Program-made: the position numbers and the translations under genes
Source: CAZWDO01 sp964632485 [NCBI: uncultured bacterium]
GTDB taxonomy: Bacteria > JAGOEH01
NCBI GenBank assembly: GCA_964632485.1
Contig: CAZWDO010000005.1
Coordinates: forward strand, 187,882 to 251,881
DNA: 64,000 bases
Reading direction: 5' to 3'
Part shown: in pieces, positions 45,282 through 54,568 of the stretch
How positions within the stretch are numbered: position 1 is the stretch's first letter
Layout: each line of letters opens with the position of its first letter
Notes under the pieces: generated by a model
What the model was told of the DNA's origin: nothing
Database searches by the model: none
The model's input: only the letters and a program-made list of their open reading frames with translations

Positions 45282-48200
45282 AAAAATCATTCTTCCGCCT
45301 TCGTCCTTCATCCCACCAAGAGTGGCTCTCAATGATCGAAGTGTCAGGTTCTTTTCTGGCTGTATCAGTGCTGGAAAAGATTTTCCCGCAGGGACTGGAG
45401 TCGCTGGAAACCTACAGAAAGAAACGCATCCGCTCCGCATACGAAGAGTGGCGTGATGCCGTCGAGGAAGACGATCCGCAGCTTCCAGAATTGCACCGGG
45501 CTTGGATCGGGCTGGTGCTCGAAGAACTGCTGGAATACGAGGATTCGATTCTCGAGGCCGCATCCGATAAGTTTATTTACAAGTCTCCGGACGGGGATGG
45601 CCAATTCAAGCCCGACTTTGTCTTGAAGGGCGATGGTGAAAATAACCCGATGTTGTTCGTATCTATCATGCCCGAGGGTACGGATCTGGAAAAGGTGAAG
45701 GTCGGCGATGGCTGGCCGGTTCCGGTTTTCGAACGTATGACTCTGCTGTGCCGTGACAAGAGAGTCCGGCTCGGAGTCGTCACCAATGGTGAGCGCTGGA
45801 TGTTGGTGAACGCCCCGGTGGGCAGCACCTCGTCCCATGTGTCTTGGTATGCCCGTCTCTGGTTTCAGGAACCGGTGACCTTGAAGGCGTTTCAGTCTTT
45901 GTTGGGGGTTCGGCGCTGGTTCGGTCCCGAAGAGGAGACCCTTCCTGCCATGCTCGAAGATTCTCTTCAGCATCACGAAGAAGTCACGGATACCCTCGGC
46001 GAACAGGTCAAGCGTGCTGTCGAAATGCTCGTTCAGTGTCTGGACAAGGCCGATCAGGATAGAAACCGTGAACTCCTGCACGATGTTCCTCCTGCGGAAC
46101 TGTACGAAGCCGGATTGACGGTGATGATGCGGCTGGTTTTCGTTTTGTGCGCCGAAGAACGCGGTCTTTTGCTGCTTGGAGATTCGATCTATGATCAATA
46201 TTACGCCATCAGCACCTTGCGCGGACAACTCGCTGAAGAGGCCGACCAACACGGCCATGAAGTGCTGGAAAGAAGGCATGATGCCTGGACGCGGTTGCTC
46301 GCCGTATTTCGTGCTGTCTATGGCGGCATCGAACATGAATCCCTGCGAATGCCCGCACTGGGTGGATCGCTTTTCGATCCTGACCGTTTTCCGTTTCTCG
46401 AGGGCCGTGCCAAAGGAACACACTGGCAGGAGACACCTGCACAGCCACTTCCGATAGACAACCGAACCGTGTTGCTGCTGCTCGAAGCGTTGCAGGTCTT
46501 GGAACAGCGAGGCGGAGCACTGCTGCTCTCCTACAAGGCGCTGGATGTCGAACAGATCGGCCATGTCTATGAAGGTCTGTTGGAGCATACCGTTCGCAGG
46601 CTGAAAAAAGATACCCTCGGGCTGATCGGCTCCCAGAAAGCGAAGAATCCAAACCTAACACTCGCAGAACTCGAATCGGCTCGGTTGGACGGTGACGAAG
46701 CGGTGACATCCATCGTCGAAACCTCCACGCAGAGAAGCAGGAGCGCTATATCCAATGCGCTGGCCAAGGAGGTGGACGATGCCACCTTCGGCAAGATTGT
46801 CACGGTCTGCGGTGGCGACATGGAACTGGCCGCACGCCTGAAACCGTTTGCACACCTGCTTCGAACCGATGCCTGGGGAGACTTCATCGTTTACCATGCG
46901 CATTCCTTTGCCGTCACCCTCGGTGCGGACAGACGGGAAACCGGTACCCACTACACCCCGAAATCCTTGACGGAAAGCATCGTCAAAACGACGCTCGAAC
47001 CGGTCGCTTACGTCGGACCAGCCGAAGGCAATCCGCGTGAAGAGTGGACGCTGAAGTCATCTGCCGAACTGCTGGAACTAAAAATCTGCGACCCGGCCAT
47101 GGGCTCCGGAGCCTTTCTCGTTCAGGTCTGCCGCTGGTTGTCCGAACGGCTGGTCGAAGCGTGGGGCAAGGAAGCGGGTCAAGGGAAATTCATCTCCGTG
47201 GATGGTGTCGCGCTGGAATCGGCAGGCAGTGCCGAACCGATGCCCGACTCGCTGGACGAACGATTGTTGATCGCCCGTCGTCTGGTTGCGGAAAAATGCC
47301 TGTATGGTGTCGACCTGAATCCGCTGGCCGTGGAGCTGGCCAAGCTGTCTATATGGCTGATTACCTTGGCCAAGGGCAGACCCTTCGGCTTTCTCGATCA
47401 CAACTTGAGGTCTGGCGACAGCCTGCTCGGGCTTCATAAGCTGGAACAGCTCTACTGCTTCGATCTCCATGCCGATAACAAAACACCCAAGAAACTCTTC
47501 GCGCAGAAGATTGAGGAGCAAATTAAAGAGGCTCTGGCTCTCCGCAAACAACTCCGAGAAATACCAATCCGGGATATCCGGGACGTTCAATACATGGAAC
47601 GACTCGATCAAGAGGCGCGGCAAAAGCTCGAACATATCGAACACATTGCCGACGCCATGATCGGAGAAGCCTTGGCATCCGGCGGAAACCAGCAAGCGCT
47701 GGATAATGCCATGGACAACCTGTCCACTTGGGCGGTCGCCTATATTGAAGGCAACAACGAGACCGGACGGAAGATCATTGCCGAGGCCAGAAAGTCACTG
47801 TCCATAGACCTACCGGCAGGCAAACCACCACGAAAGCCTTTCCATTGGGCATTGGAATTTCCTGAGGTTTTCGAAAATAACGGCTTTGATGCAGTCGTTG
47901 GGAATCCTCCATTTCTTGGCAATCGTTTATGGCGAAGTGCCATGGGTGAAAGGTTCCAATGGCAATGTCAATTAGTTGTTGGCAGCGCACTTGGAAAAAT
48001 CGATTTATGCGTAGTTTTTCACAGAAGAGTCGCTGAGCTGCTTAAAACATCAAGCACTTATGGCTTGCTGGCCACCAGCAACATATCCGAAGGCAGTGCC
48101 ATTGCTGTTGGGTTAAGTGAGATAGTGAAAAATGGGGATATTTATTTTTCAAGAAAGGGAATGGCTTGGCCGGGCAAGGCAGCAGTAATAGTTGCTGTTG

Positions 48201-49390
48201 TGTGTTTCTATAAATCAAAGTGGAGCGGGTGCAGAGATTCTGATGGCCAAAACTGTGATCGTATTGGCTCAAGGCTTGAGCCTGAAAGTGCCAATATCTG
48301 GAATCCTGTAAAATTAGGAAATGCTCCTTTTGCATTTGAAGGTGTCAATAACAGTAAAGGATTGGCCTTTCTTGTATCGCCTTCTGATGAATGGTTCGAA
48401 ACTCTAAAGATGGAACCCAACAGTTTACTTCGTCCTTACATAACAGGAGATGACATAACAAGTTCAGCATTAAACACGGTAAAAAGATGGGCTCTTGACA
48501 TTGAAGGGAGAGATATTTCCGAAATTACCAGTAAATGGCCAAAAGCCAGCCACTTTTTACATGAAGTTGTCAAGCCTACTCGAACGCCTGAGGCTCTTAA
48601 AAGTTACAAAGGTTTGATTGATAGATGGTGGCAATTTCCAAGGCATCGTTCCGATCTGATGTCAAGGTTGCGTTTAAATAAACAATTTGTAGCTTATTCG
48701 AAAAATACCAAATTCCCATTTGGAATTCTCGCGCCATCCGAATGGATTTATACAAACAAAGTATTGCTTATAGGTAAAGAGAGAGACGATTTATTTGCAA
48801 TCACTTTGAGTACAGGGTTTCGTGGTTGGCTCGAAGCTTTTTGTGGAGGGAACTTAGGTGTTACGCTTACTTTATCTATTAGTGAATCTGTCGACAAATT
48901 TCCACTCCCAATACATTCAGTGTCTCCAAAAGGCATCAAAGCCTCAGTGAATTTCGATGAACAAGTCAAAACCTATAGCAAGCTAAATAGCTGTGGTCTG
49001 ACAGAAACAATTAACTCGATAAATTCACCAAAATGTACTGACCCCGAAATAATAAATCTAAGAACTCTTTTGGAAACAATAGATAGAGAAGTTGCCATTG
49101 CATATGAATGGGACGGTTTGGAAATCGAATATAACTTTCAAGAACTGCCAGATTCCAATGAGTTGGACAAGTGGCGATGGTCGGTTACTGACGGTACAGC
49201 CGATAGGGTCAAAAATCTTTTATTAGACCTGAATAGAAAGCGTTACGAAGAGGAGGTCGTCCAAGGTCTGCACGACACAAAGAAAAAGAAGACCTCGACT
49301 CCCCGCAAAAAGAAAACATCCCCGGCCAAAGACGACGGCAATATGGATCTGTTCAACTTCATGAACGCTTCATCGAAGGGGCCGAAATGA
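45278..49390 (+). CDS. drmMI: DrmMI, adenine-specific DNA methyltransferase of class 1 DISARM
   Basis: A 1370-residue N6-adenine methyltransferase, like PglX/Eco57I-type enzymes. SAM motif I is CDPAMGSGAFLVQVCRW (about 604-620), the catalytic motif is VVGNPPFLGNRLW (NPPF, about 875), and target recognition lies between about 900 and 1290. A lysine-rich tail (KKKKTSTPRKKKTS) precedes the end. The N-terminal 600 residues are of the type seen in DrmMI. The DNA from about 47,870 to 49,230, covering NPPF and the recognition region, is clearly more AT-rich than either side, suggesting domain exchange. The first about 12 residues are encoded by a pyrimidine tract (45290-45313) that may be a repeat fragment. 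It overlaps the RhuM gene by 4 bases. Confidence 0.88.
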   Translation: MKKSFFRLRPSSHQEWLSMIEVSGSFLAVSVLEKIFPQGLESLETYRKKRIRSAYEEWRDAVEEDDPQLPELHRAWIGLVLEELLEYEDSILEAASDKFIYKSPDGDGQFKPDFVLKGDGENNPMLFVSIMPEGTDLEKVKVGDGWPVPVFERMTLLCRDKRVRLGVVTNGERWMLVNAPVGSTSSHVSWYARLWFQEPVTLKAFQSLLGVRRWFGPEEETLPAMLEDSLQHHEEVTDTLGEQVKRAVEMLVQCLDKADQDRNRELLHDVPPAELYEAGLTVMMRLVFVLCAEERGLLLLGDSIYDQYYAISTLRGQLAEEADQHGHEVLERRHDAWTRLLAVFRAVYGGIEHESLRMPALGGSLFDPDRFPFLEGRAKGTHWQETPAQPLPIDNRTVLLLLEALQVLEQRGGALLLSYKALDVEQIGHVYEGLLEHTVRRLKKDTLGLIGSQKAKNPNLTLAELESARLDGDEAVTSIVETSTQRSRSAISNALAKEVDDATFGKIVTVCGGDMELAARLKPFAHLLRTDAWGDFIVYHAHSFAVTLGADRRETGTHYTPKSLTESIVKTTLEPVAYVGPAEGNPREEWTLKSSAELLELKICDPAMGSGAFLVQVCRWLSERLVEAWGKEAGQGKFISVDGVALESAGSAEPMPDSLDERLLIARRLVAEKCLYGVDLNPLAVELAKLSIWLITLAKGRPFGFLDHNLRSGDSLLGLHKLEQLYCFDLHADNKTPKKLFAQKIEEQIKEALALRKQLREIPIRDIRDVQYMERLDQEARQKLEHIEHIADAMIGEALASGGNQQALDNAMDNLSTWAVAYIEGNNETGRKIIAEARKSLSIDLPAGKPPRKPFHWALEFPEVFENNGFDAVVGNPPFLGNRLWRSAMGERFQWQCQLVVGSALGKIDLCVVFHRRVAELLKTSSTYGLLATSNISEGSAIAVGLSEIVKNGDIYFSRKGMAWPGKAAVIVAVVCFYKSKWSGCRDSDGQNCDRIGSRLEPESANIWNPVKLGNAPFAFEGVNNSKGLAFLVSPSDEWFETLKMEPNSLLRPYITGDDITSSALNTVKRWALDIEGRDISEITSKWPKASHFLHEVVKPTRTPEALKSYKGLIDRWWQFPRHRSDLMSRLRLNKQFVAYSKNTKFPFGILAPSEWIYTNKVLLIGKERDDLFAITLSTGFRGWLEAFCGGNLGVTLTLSISESVDKFPLPIHSVSPKGIKASVNFDEQVKTYSKLNSCGLTETINSINSPKCTDPEIINLRTLLETIDREVAIAYEWDGLEIEYNFQELPDSNELDKWRWSVTDGTADRVKNLLLDLNRKRYEEEVVQGLHDTKKKKTSTPRKKKTSPAKDDGNMDLFNFMNASSKGPK

Positions 49391-49402
49391 TATGGAGGTA
49401 AC

Positions 49403-51664
49403 ATGCAAATATCCCTAGTAGATATTCAGAATTTTCGCAAACTGAAAAATTGCAGGATTGTGTTTTCCGAACAGAAAACGGTTTTTGTCGGGGCCAACAA
49501 TAGTGGCAAAACCTCAGCGATGGATGCCTTGATCGTATTCCTCAAGAACAAGTGCAGAGATTTTTCCGTGCGGGATTTTACTCTTTCAAATTGGCGGAAC
49601 ATAAACCAAATAGCATCTGGGTGGATTGACGGTGAACCGGATTTTTCGCACGAATGTTGGCTTCCCTATGTGCCGACTCTGGATGTCTGGCTGGATGTCC
49701 GAGATAATGAGGTCCATTATGTGAGTCATCTAATTCCAACGCTCGAATGGGCGGGCGGAAAACTCGGGGTGCGATTGGTTTTTGAACCGAAGAACGCGGA
49801 AGAACTCTACAAGACCTACAAGCTGGCATACGAGAGTGCAAAAAAAACCAGCGATGCGCATGGGGGAACGCTTAAGTTGTGGCCGAGATCCATGCGTGAT
49901 TTTCTCGAGAAGGATAATCTGCTTCAGAAGCACTTTGCGATAACGGCATACATTCTTGATCCGGCAAGATCCGGCGAGTCCGCCCCTCAACCCCTACCGG
50001 CAGAGTCGGAGCCGCTTGATGGTGAACCGTTCAAAGGTTTGTTCAAGATTGATATAATCAATGCTCAAAGAGGATTTTCCGATCCCAATTCAGAAGATGG
50101 CGGGAATAGCGACCGCCGTCTGTCATCCCAGCTAAGAAGTTACTTTGAAAAGCACCTTAATCCATCTGAACTTCCAGAGGCGAGTGATCTTGATGCGCTG
50201 GAAGCAATGGACAAGGCCAGGACTGAATTCGACAAGAAACTGAAGGAAAGCTTCAGTGCCTCGATTGGGGAACTTGAGAACCTGAATTATCCCGGATTCA
50301 GCGACCCGAAAATATTGATTGCGAGCGAGGTAGATCCCTTGCAGGGAATCAGGCACGAGGCAGCGGTTCAGTTCAATGTAGGTTCAGATGGGGGCGAATC
50401 TTCTCCTGATGTTTCTCTGTGCTTGCCGGAAAAATACAATGGCCTTGGCTATCAAAACCTCATATCCATGATTTTCAGCCTTATACGTTTCCGGGATGAA
50501 TGGATGCGTGTCGGGAAGGCCGGGAAGAGGGTTGAGGCGGAGGATTCATTTATCGCACCGCTTCATATTGTCCTGGTGGAAGAGCCGGAGGCTCATCTTC
50601 ACGCTCAGGTTCAGCAGGTCTTTATCAAGAAAGCCTATGACGTACTTCGGAACCACGACGATCTCAAGGACAAACCCGCCTTTTCAACACAGTTGGTTAT
50701 CAGCACCCATTCCAGCCATATTGCCCATGAAATCGATTTTGTGTGCCTCCGTTACTTCAAACGAAAGCCTGCGGAGGATGGCAATGGGGTACCTTCCGCC
50801 GAGGTCGTGAATCTTTCTACAACATTCGGTGATGGCTCCGATACAGCCAAGTTCGCAAGCCGTTACTTGAAAACAACCCATTGCGATTTGTTTTTTGCCG
50901 ACGCGGCCATCCTGATCGAGGGGCCAGCCGAACGCATGCTGGTTCCCCATTTCATCAGGCATCACTATACTGAATTGAACCGGTGCTATGTTTGCCTGCT
51001 AGAAATAGGAGGAAGCCATGCTCATCAGCTGAGACCATTGATTGAGGCCCTGGGGATTTTGACCCTTGTGATAACGGACTTGGATTCGCTCAAAAAAGAG
51101 CAGGTCGCCTATAGTGAGACCGGGGATGCAAAAACCAAGATTTCCAAAGCTCAACCGGAAAAAGGGAAAGGCTATGAGACCGGGAACGATACCATCAAAT
51201 CATGGGTTCCGGGAAAGACCAGCCTTGACGAGGTGCTGGCCACCAGCGGAGGAGACAAGGTAAAGGACGGAGTTGTTCGGTCTGCATACCAATACGAGAT
51301 GGAAATTGAATATGAAGGAAAGAAAACAACCGTCACCCCGTACACCTTCGAGGATGCCATAGTCTTGAGCAATGTTGATTTCTTCAAAGGGAAGACCGGC
51401 TCCAAAGGGCTGATGAAGAAAATGGCTTGCGCTGTGAGCAAGAACACTATTTCAGGGGCTTGTACAGCCATGTTCAATGCTTTGTCGGAAAATAGCAGGA
51501 AAGCCGAGATGGCTTTGGAGTTGCTCTATACATCGGAACCCACAGAGTTGACTCCACCCCTGTATATTGCGGAGGGTCTCGCGTGGCTTGAGGAAAACCT
51601 AGTTCGGCGGAAGGTGGATTATATTACGCCCGTTGGTGCGGAAAAGGGAGGCAATGATGAGTAA
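49403..51664 (+). CDS. OLD-family ATP-dependent endonuclease (GajA-like)
   Basis: A 753-residue protein with an N-terminal ABC-type ATPase and a C-terminal TOPRIM nuclease, the architecture of class 2 OLD nucleases and of Gabija GajA. Walker A is GANNSGKTS (about 30-38), the signature/Walker B region is LHIVLVEEPEAHLHAQ, and the switch His is in VISTHSSHIAHE. TOPRIM residues are E in AILIEGPAERML and the Asp pair in LVITDLDSL; later family elements are YTFEDAIVL and RKAEMALELLY. All active-site elements look intact. It starts 12 bases after drmMI with GGAGG before the ATG, and is followed by a UvrD-like helicase, the pairing seen in Gabija. It is larger than typical GajA (about 580 residues). 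Confidence 0.87.
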   Translation: MQISLVDIQNFRKLKNCRIVFSEQKTVFVGANNSGKTSAMDALIVFLKNKCRDFSVRDFTLSNWRNINQIASGWIDGEPDFSHECWLPYVPTLDVWLDVRDNEVHYVSHLIPTLEWAGGKLGVRLVFEPKNAEELYKTYKLAYESAKKTSDAHGGTLKLWPRSMRDFLEKDNLLQKHFAITAYILDPARSGESAPQPLPAESEPLDGEPFKGLFKIDIINAQRGFSDPNSEDGGNSDRRLSSQLRSYFEKHLNPSELPEASDLDALEAMDKARTEFDKKLKESFSASIGELENLNYPGFSDPKILIASEVDPLQGIRHEAAVQFNVGSDGGESSPDVSLCLPEKYNGLGYQNLISMIFSLIRFRDEWMRVGKAGKRVEAEDSFIAPLHIVLVEEPEAHLHAQVQQVFIKKAYDVLRNHDDLKDKPAFSTQLVISTHSSHIAHEIDFVCLRYFKRKPAEDGNGVPSAEVVNLSTTFGDGSDTAKFASRYLKTTHCDLFFADAAILIEGPAERMLVPHFIRHHYTELNRCYVCLLEIGGSHAHQLRPLIEALGILTLVITDLDSLKKEQVAYSETGDAKTKISKAQPEKGKGYETGNDTIKSWVPGKTSLDEVLATSGGDKVKDGVVRSAYQYEMEIEYEGKKTTVTPYTFEDAIVLSNVDFFKGKTGSKGLMKKMACAVSKNTISGACTAMFNALSENSRKAEMALELLYTSEPTELTPPLYIAEGLAWLEENLVRRKVDYITPVGAEKGGNDE

Positions 51665-53549
51665 TGATGTCGTCCGCCTGCCGGTTAACGACGAAATCTA
51701 CGCATGTCTGGATCTTGATAACCCGAAAAGCTTTTTTCTTTTCGCAGGTGCTGGTTCCGGCAAGACGCGGAGTCTTGTCGATGTGTTAACGAAATTTCGT
51801 GAAAACAACATAACCCGGCTTCGAAAACACGGACAGAAGGTTGCGGTGATCACCTATACAAACGCTGCCTGTGACAAGATCAAGCGACGTCTGGATTTTG
51901 ATTCTTCATTTCATGTTTCCACCATCCACAGTTTTGCATGGGATCTTGTGCGGCCATATACGGCGGATATAAAAGCTTGGATCAAAGCATCCCTTGAAGC
52001 CGATATAGCTGAACTTCAAGACATGCAGAGCAAGGCCAAGAACACTTCCACCAAAACCTATATTGACCGGGGAAGGAAGATCGAGTCCAAGCAGAAGCGG
52101 GTGAATTCGCTAAAGGAGATCAGGAAGTTTACCTACAATCCAAACGGAGACAATGTCGGACGAGATTCGCTGAACCATGCAGAGGTCATCAGCATTGCTG
52201 CTAGTTTCATTCAGGAACGGGCGCTCATGCAAAGCATTCTAGTGCGACAATATCCCGTACTTCTAATCGATGAGAGTCAGGACACGAAGAAGGAATTGGT
52301 GGATGCATTTTCCCGGGTTCAGGAGCTAAAGTCGGATTGCTTCGCCTTGGGCATGTTTGGCGATACCATGCAGCGCATCTATGCGGATGGAAAACCCAAC
52401 CTTGGAGAAGATATACCGGGTTCGTGGGCAAAGCCGGAAAAAACCATCAATTACCGGTGTCCCAAACGCGTAATCACGCTCATCAATAAAATACGTTCTG
52501 CGGCGGATGGGCAGCAGCAGGAGGCCAGCAAGGAGGACGACGGTCTGGTCCGATTGTTTATAGTTGATGCCGAAAGGGCTGTTGACAGGATGGCGGTTGA
52601 AGCCACGGTTTTAGAAAACATGGAGGAATGTACCGGAGATGCTGGATGGAATGCATCATCCTTGTCCGTCAAGGTTCTTACACTGGAGCATCACATGGCT
52701 GCTTCGAGGGGTGGCTTTTCTGTTTTCTTTAACGCCCTCTATGCCATCGATAAGTACAAAACCGGACTGATCAATGGCTCTCTTGCCGGTGTTGGATTGT
52801 TTGCGAATCAAGTTCTTCCCTTTGTGAAGGCGAAAAGCACTGGCAACGAATTCGCCGCGACGAGAATTGTACGAAAGCATTCTCCTCTGCTGGACAAAAC
52901 GGCTCTAAAAGACAGCGGGATTCCTTTGGAGAAAATACGTTTGGCGAATGAAGCGGCATCCAAGTTGTTTCAGCTGTGGGATGACGGCAAGGACCCCTCG
53001 CTGGTTCAAATTCTCCAGACAGTACACCAAAATCAACTGTTCCGAATTCCCGATGTGTTGTTGCCAATTGCGGAGCGTTCGGATCAAGATGGTGGTCTAG
53101 AGGAAGATGCAGTTGACACAGAGAAAGATCCGATTATCGAGGCATGGGACGCGGCGCTTGAATGCCCGTTCAGCCGATTCGAAGAATATGTCAGGTATAT
53201 CTCCGAGGAATCGAGATTTGGCACTCATCAAGGGATCAAGGGATTGGAATTTCCTCGTGTCATGGTGATTCTGGATGATGAAGAAGCCCGTGGATTTCTC
53301 TTCAGTTATGAAAAGTTATTTGGAGCAAAAGATCCATCCGATACCGACGAGAAAAACGCAGCCGAAGGGAAGGAAACAAGCATTGATCGTTCCCGGCGGC
53401 TTTTTTATGTGACCTGTAGCCGGGCGGAAAAAAGCTTAGCCATTGTTGCCTATACGAAGGATCTTCAGAAAGTAAAGAGCCATGTCCTTTCGCATGGCTG
53501 GTTTGCTGAAAATGAAATACATTTACTAAACACCGGGGTAGAGTCATGA
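51657..53549 (+). CDS. UvrD/Rep-like superfamily 1 helicase (GajB-like)
   Basis: A superfamily 1 helicase of about 630 residues. Motifs in order: FFLFAGAGSGKTRSL (I), VAVITYTNAACDKIKRRL (Ia), VSTIHSFAWDLV, VLLIDESQDTKKE (II), ALGMFGDTMQRIY (III), TINYRCPKRVI (IV), THQGIKGLEFPRVMVI (V) and RRLFYVTCSRAEKSLAIVAYT (VI). All are complete. The frame opens at 51633, but two adjacent ATGs follow GGGAGG (51646-51651); 51657 has the better 5-base spacing, and 51654 is also possible. It overlaps the OLD gene by a few bases, so the two proteins are made together, as in Gabija, where GajB helicase works with GajA nuclease. Confidence 0.87.
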   Translation: MSNDVVRLPVNDEIYACLDLDNPKSFFLFAGAGSGKTRSLVDVLTKFRENNITRLRKHGQKVAVITYTNAACDKIKRRLDFDSSFHVSTIHSFAWDLVRPYTADIKAWIKASLEADIAELQDMQSKAKNTSTKTYIDRGRKIESKQKRVNSLKEIRKFTYNPNGDNVGRDSLNHAEVISIAASFIQERALMQSILVRQYPVLLIDESQDTKKELVDAFSRVQELKSDCFALGMFGDTMQRIYADGKPNLGEDIPGSWAKPEKTINYRCPKRVITLINKIRSAADGQQQEASKEDDGLVRLFIVDAERAVDRMAVEATVLENMEECTGDAGWNASSLSVKVLTLEHHMAASRGGFSVFFNALYAIDKYKTGLINGSLAGVGLFANQVLPFVKAKSTGNEFAATRIVRKHSPLLDKTALKDSGIPLEKIRLANEAASKLFQLWDDGKDPSLVQILQTVHQNQLFRIPDVLLPIAERSDQDGGLEEDAVDTEKDPIIEAWDAALECPFSRFEEYVRYISEESRFGTHQGIKGLEFPRVMVILDDEEARGFLFSYEKLFGAKDPSDTDEKNAAEGKETSIDRSRRLFYVTCSRAEKSLAIVAYTKDLQKVKSHVLSHGWFAENEIHLLNTGVES

Positions 53550-54568
53550 AAATAAATTCTTCAAGCACCTACACCCCGCCCTTCACCGTCTCCGCCAAGG
53601 CGATTTCACTCGTCGCGGAGATTTCGGCGATGATCGAGCGTTATGCGATTCGATTGGAGCGTCAGGACTCTTTGCGCCTGCGAAGGGCGAATAAGATAAA
53701 AACGATTCATTCCTCGCTGGCGATTGAGGGGAATACTTTGACCGAAAGTCAGGTCTCCGATCTATTGGATGGAAAGCGGGTGGTCGCTCCAGTTCGCCAA
53801 ATTCAAGAAGTAAAAAATGCGATCGCCACCTATGACTTAATCACTGAGTTGAATCCGTTTGAGATCAATGATCTCTTGCGAGCCCATGGAACGCTGATGT
53901 CCGCTCTGGATGACCGTCCGGGACGATTCAGGCTGGGCGGTGTCGGCGTTTTTGCCGGCGAACAATGTATTCACATGGCACCACCTGCCGATCGGGTTCC
54001 AACCTTGATGAACGATCTGTTCAATTGGCTGAAAAGAGCCGAAGACCATCTGCTCATCCGCAGTTGTGTTTTTCATTATGAATTTGAGTTTATTCACCCT
54101 TTTGCTGACGGCAATGGGCGCATGGGACGGCTATGGCAATCGCTTATCCTCGGTCAACTGCATGACGCATTTCTCGCCTTGCCGGTGGAATCCATGGTGC
54201 ATGACAACCAGCAGGCCTATTACGATGCGATCAACGAAAGCACGATAAAGGCCGATTGCGGGGCTTTCATCGACTTCATGCTTACGGAAATTTATGAAGC
54301 ACTCAAGGTGTGTCAACGAGGGGATGTCACATCGGATGGCGGAGTAAGTGGCGGAGTTAATGGCGGAGTAAACGACATCCTAAGCTATATTCAAATGAAT
54401 CCCGGTCATCGAGCCAAAGCCATTGCAAATGCCCTTCAGATTCCCCTGCGTTCGGTGGAGCGTTACCTCTCCGAGCTGAAAAAGGCAGGCAAGATTGAGT
54501 TTCGCGGCGCACCACGAAACGGAGGATATTTTTATATGGATGAAATCGGAGGAATCGAGGATGAATAA
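53546..54568 (+). CDS. Fic-domain protein with inhibitory helix and winged helix
   Basis: A 340-residue Fic protein, a family that mostly transfers AMP from ATP to target proteins. The catalytic motif HPFADGNGRMGR (about 192-203) is complete. The N-terminal inhibitory motif is also present (SSLAIEGN, of the S/T-xxx-E-G/N type), so this is a self-restrained class II Fic protein. A Gly-rich linker of three repeats (GGVSGGVNGGVN, about 261-272) leads to a C-terminal winged helix (HRAKAIANALQIPLRSVERYLSELKKAGKIEF) that may bind DNA. It overlaps the helicase by 4 bases and drmA by 8. It could be a toxin-like sensor guarding the system, which is inference. Confidence 0.87.
   Translation: MKINSSSTYTPPFTVSAKAISLVAEISAMIERYAIRLERQDSLRLRRANKIKTIHSSLAIEGNTLTESQVSDLLDGKRVVAPVRQIQEVKNAIATYDLITELNPFEINDLLRAHGTLMSALDDRPGRFRLGGVGVFAGEQCIHMAPPADRVPTLMNDLFNWLKRAEDHLLIRSCVFHYEFEFIHPFADGNGRMGRLWQSLILGQLHDAFLALPVESMVHDNQQAYYDAINESTIKADCGAFIDFMLTEIYEALKVCQRGDVTSDGGVSGGVNGGVNDILSYIQMNPGHRAKAIANALQIPLRSVERYLSELKKAGKIEFRGAPRNGGYFYMDEIGGIEDE

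Noticed and set aside
45365-46588. Long minus-strand open frame (407 codons) opposite drmMI
   Set aside because: It lies wholly opposite drmMI, whose frame has clear family motifs. The minus-strand translation has no recognisable family and reflects GC-rich antisense codons.
54350-54375. Tandem DNA repeat in the Fic gene (three GGV units)
   Set aside because: Gly-Val linkers of this type are common before winged helices in Fic and related proteins; not a mobile or CRISPR repeat.
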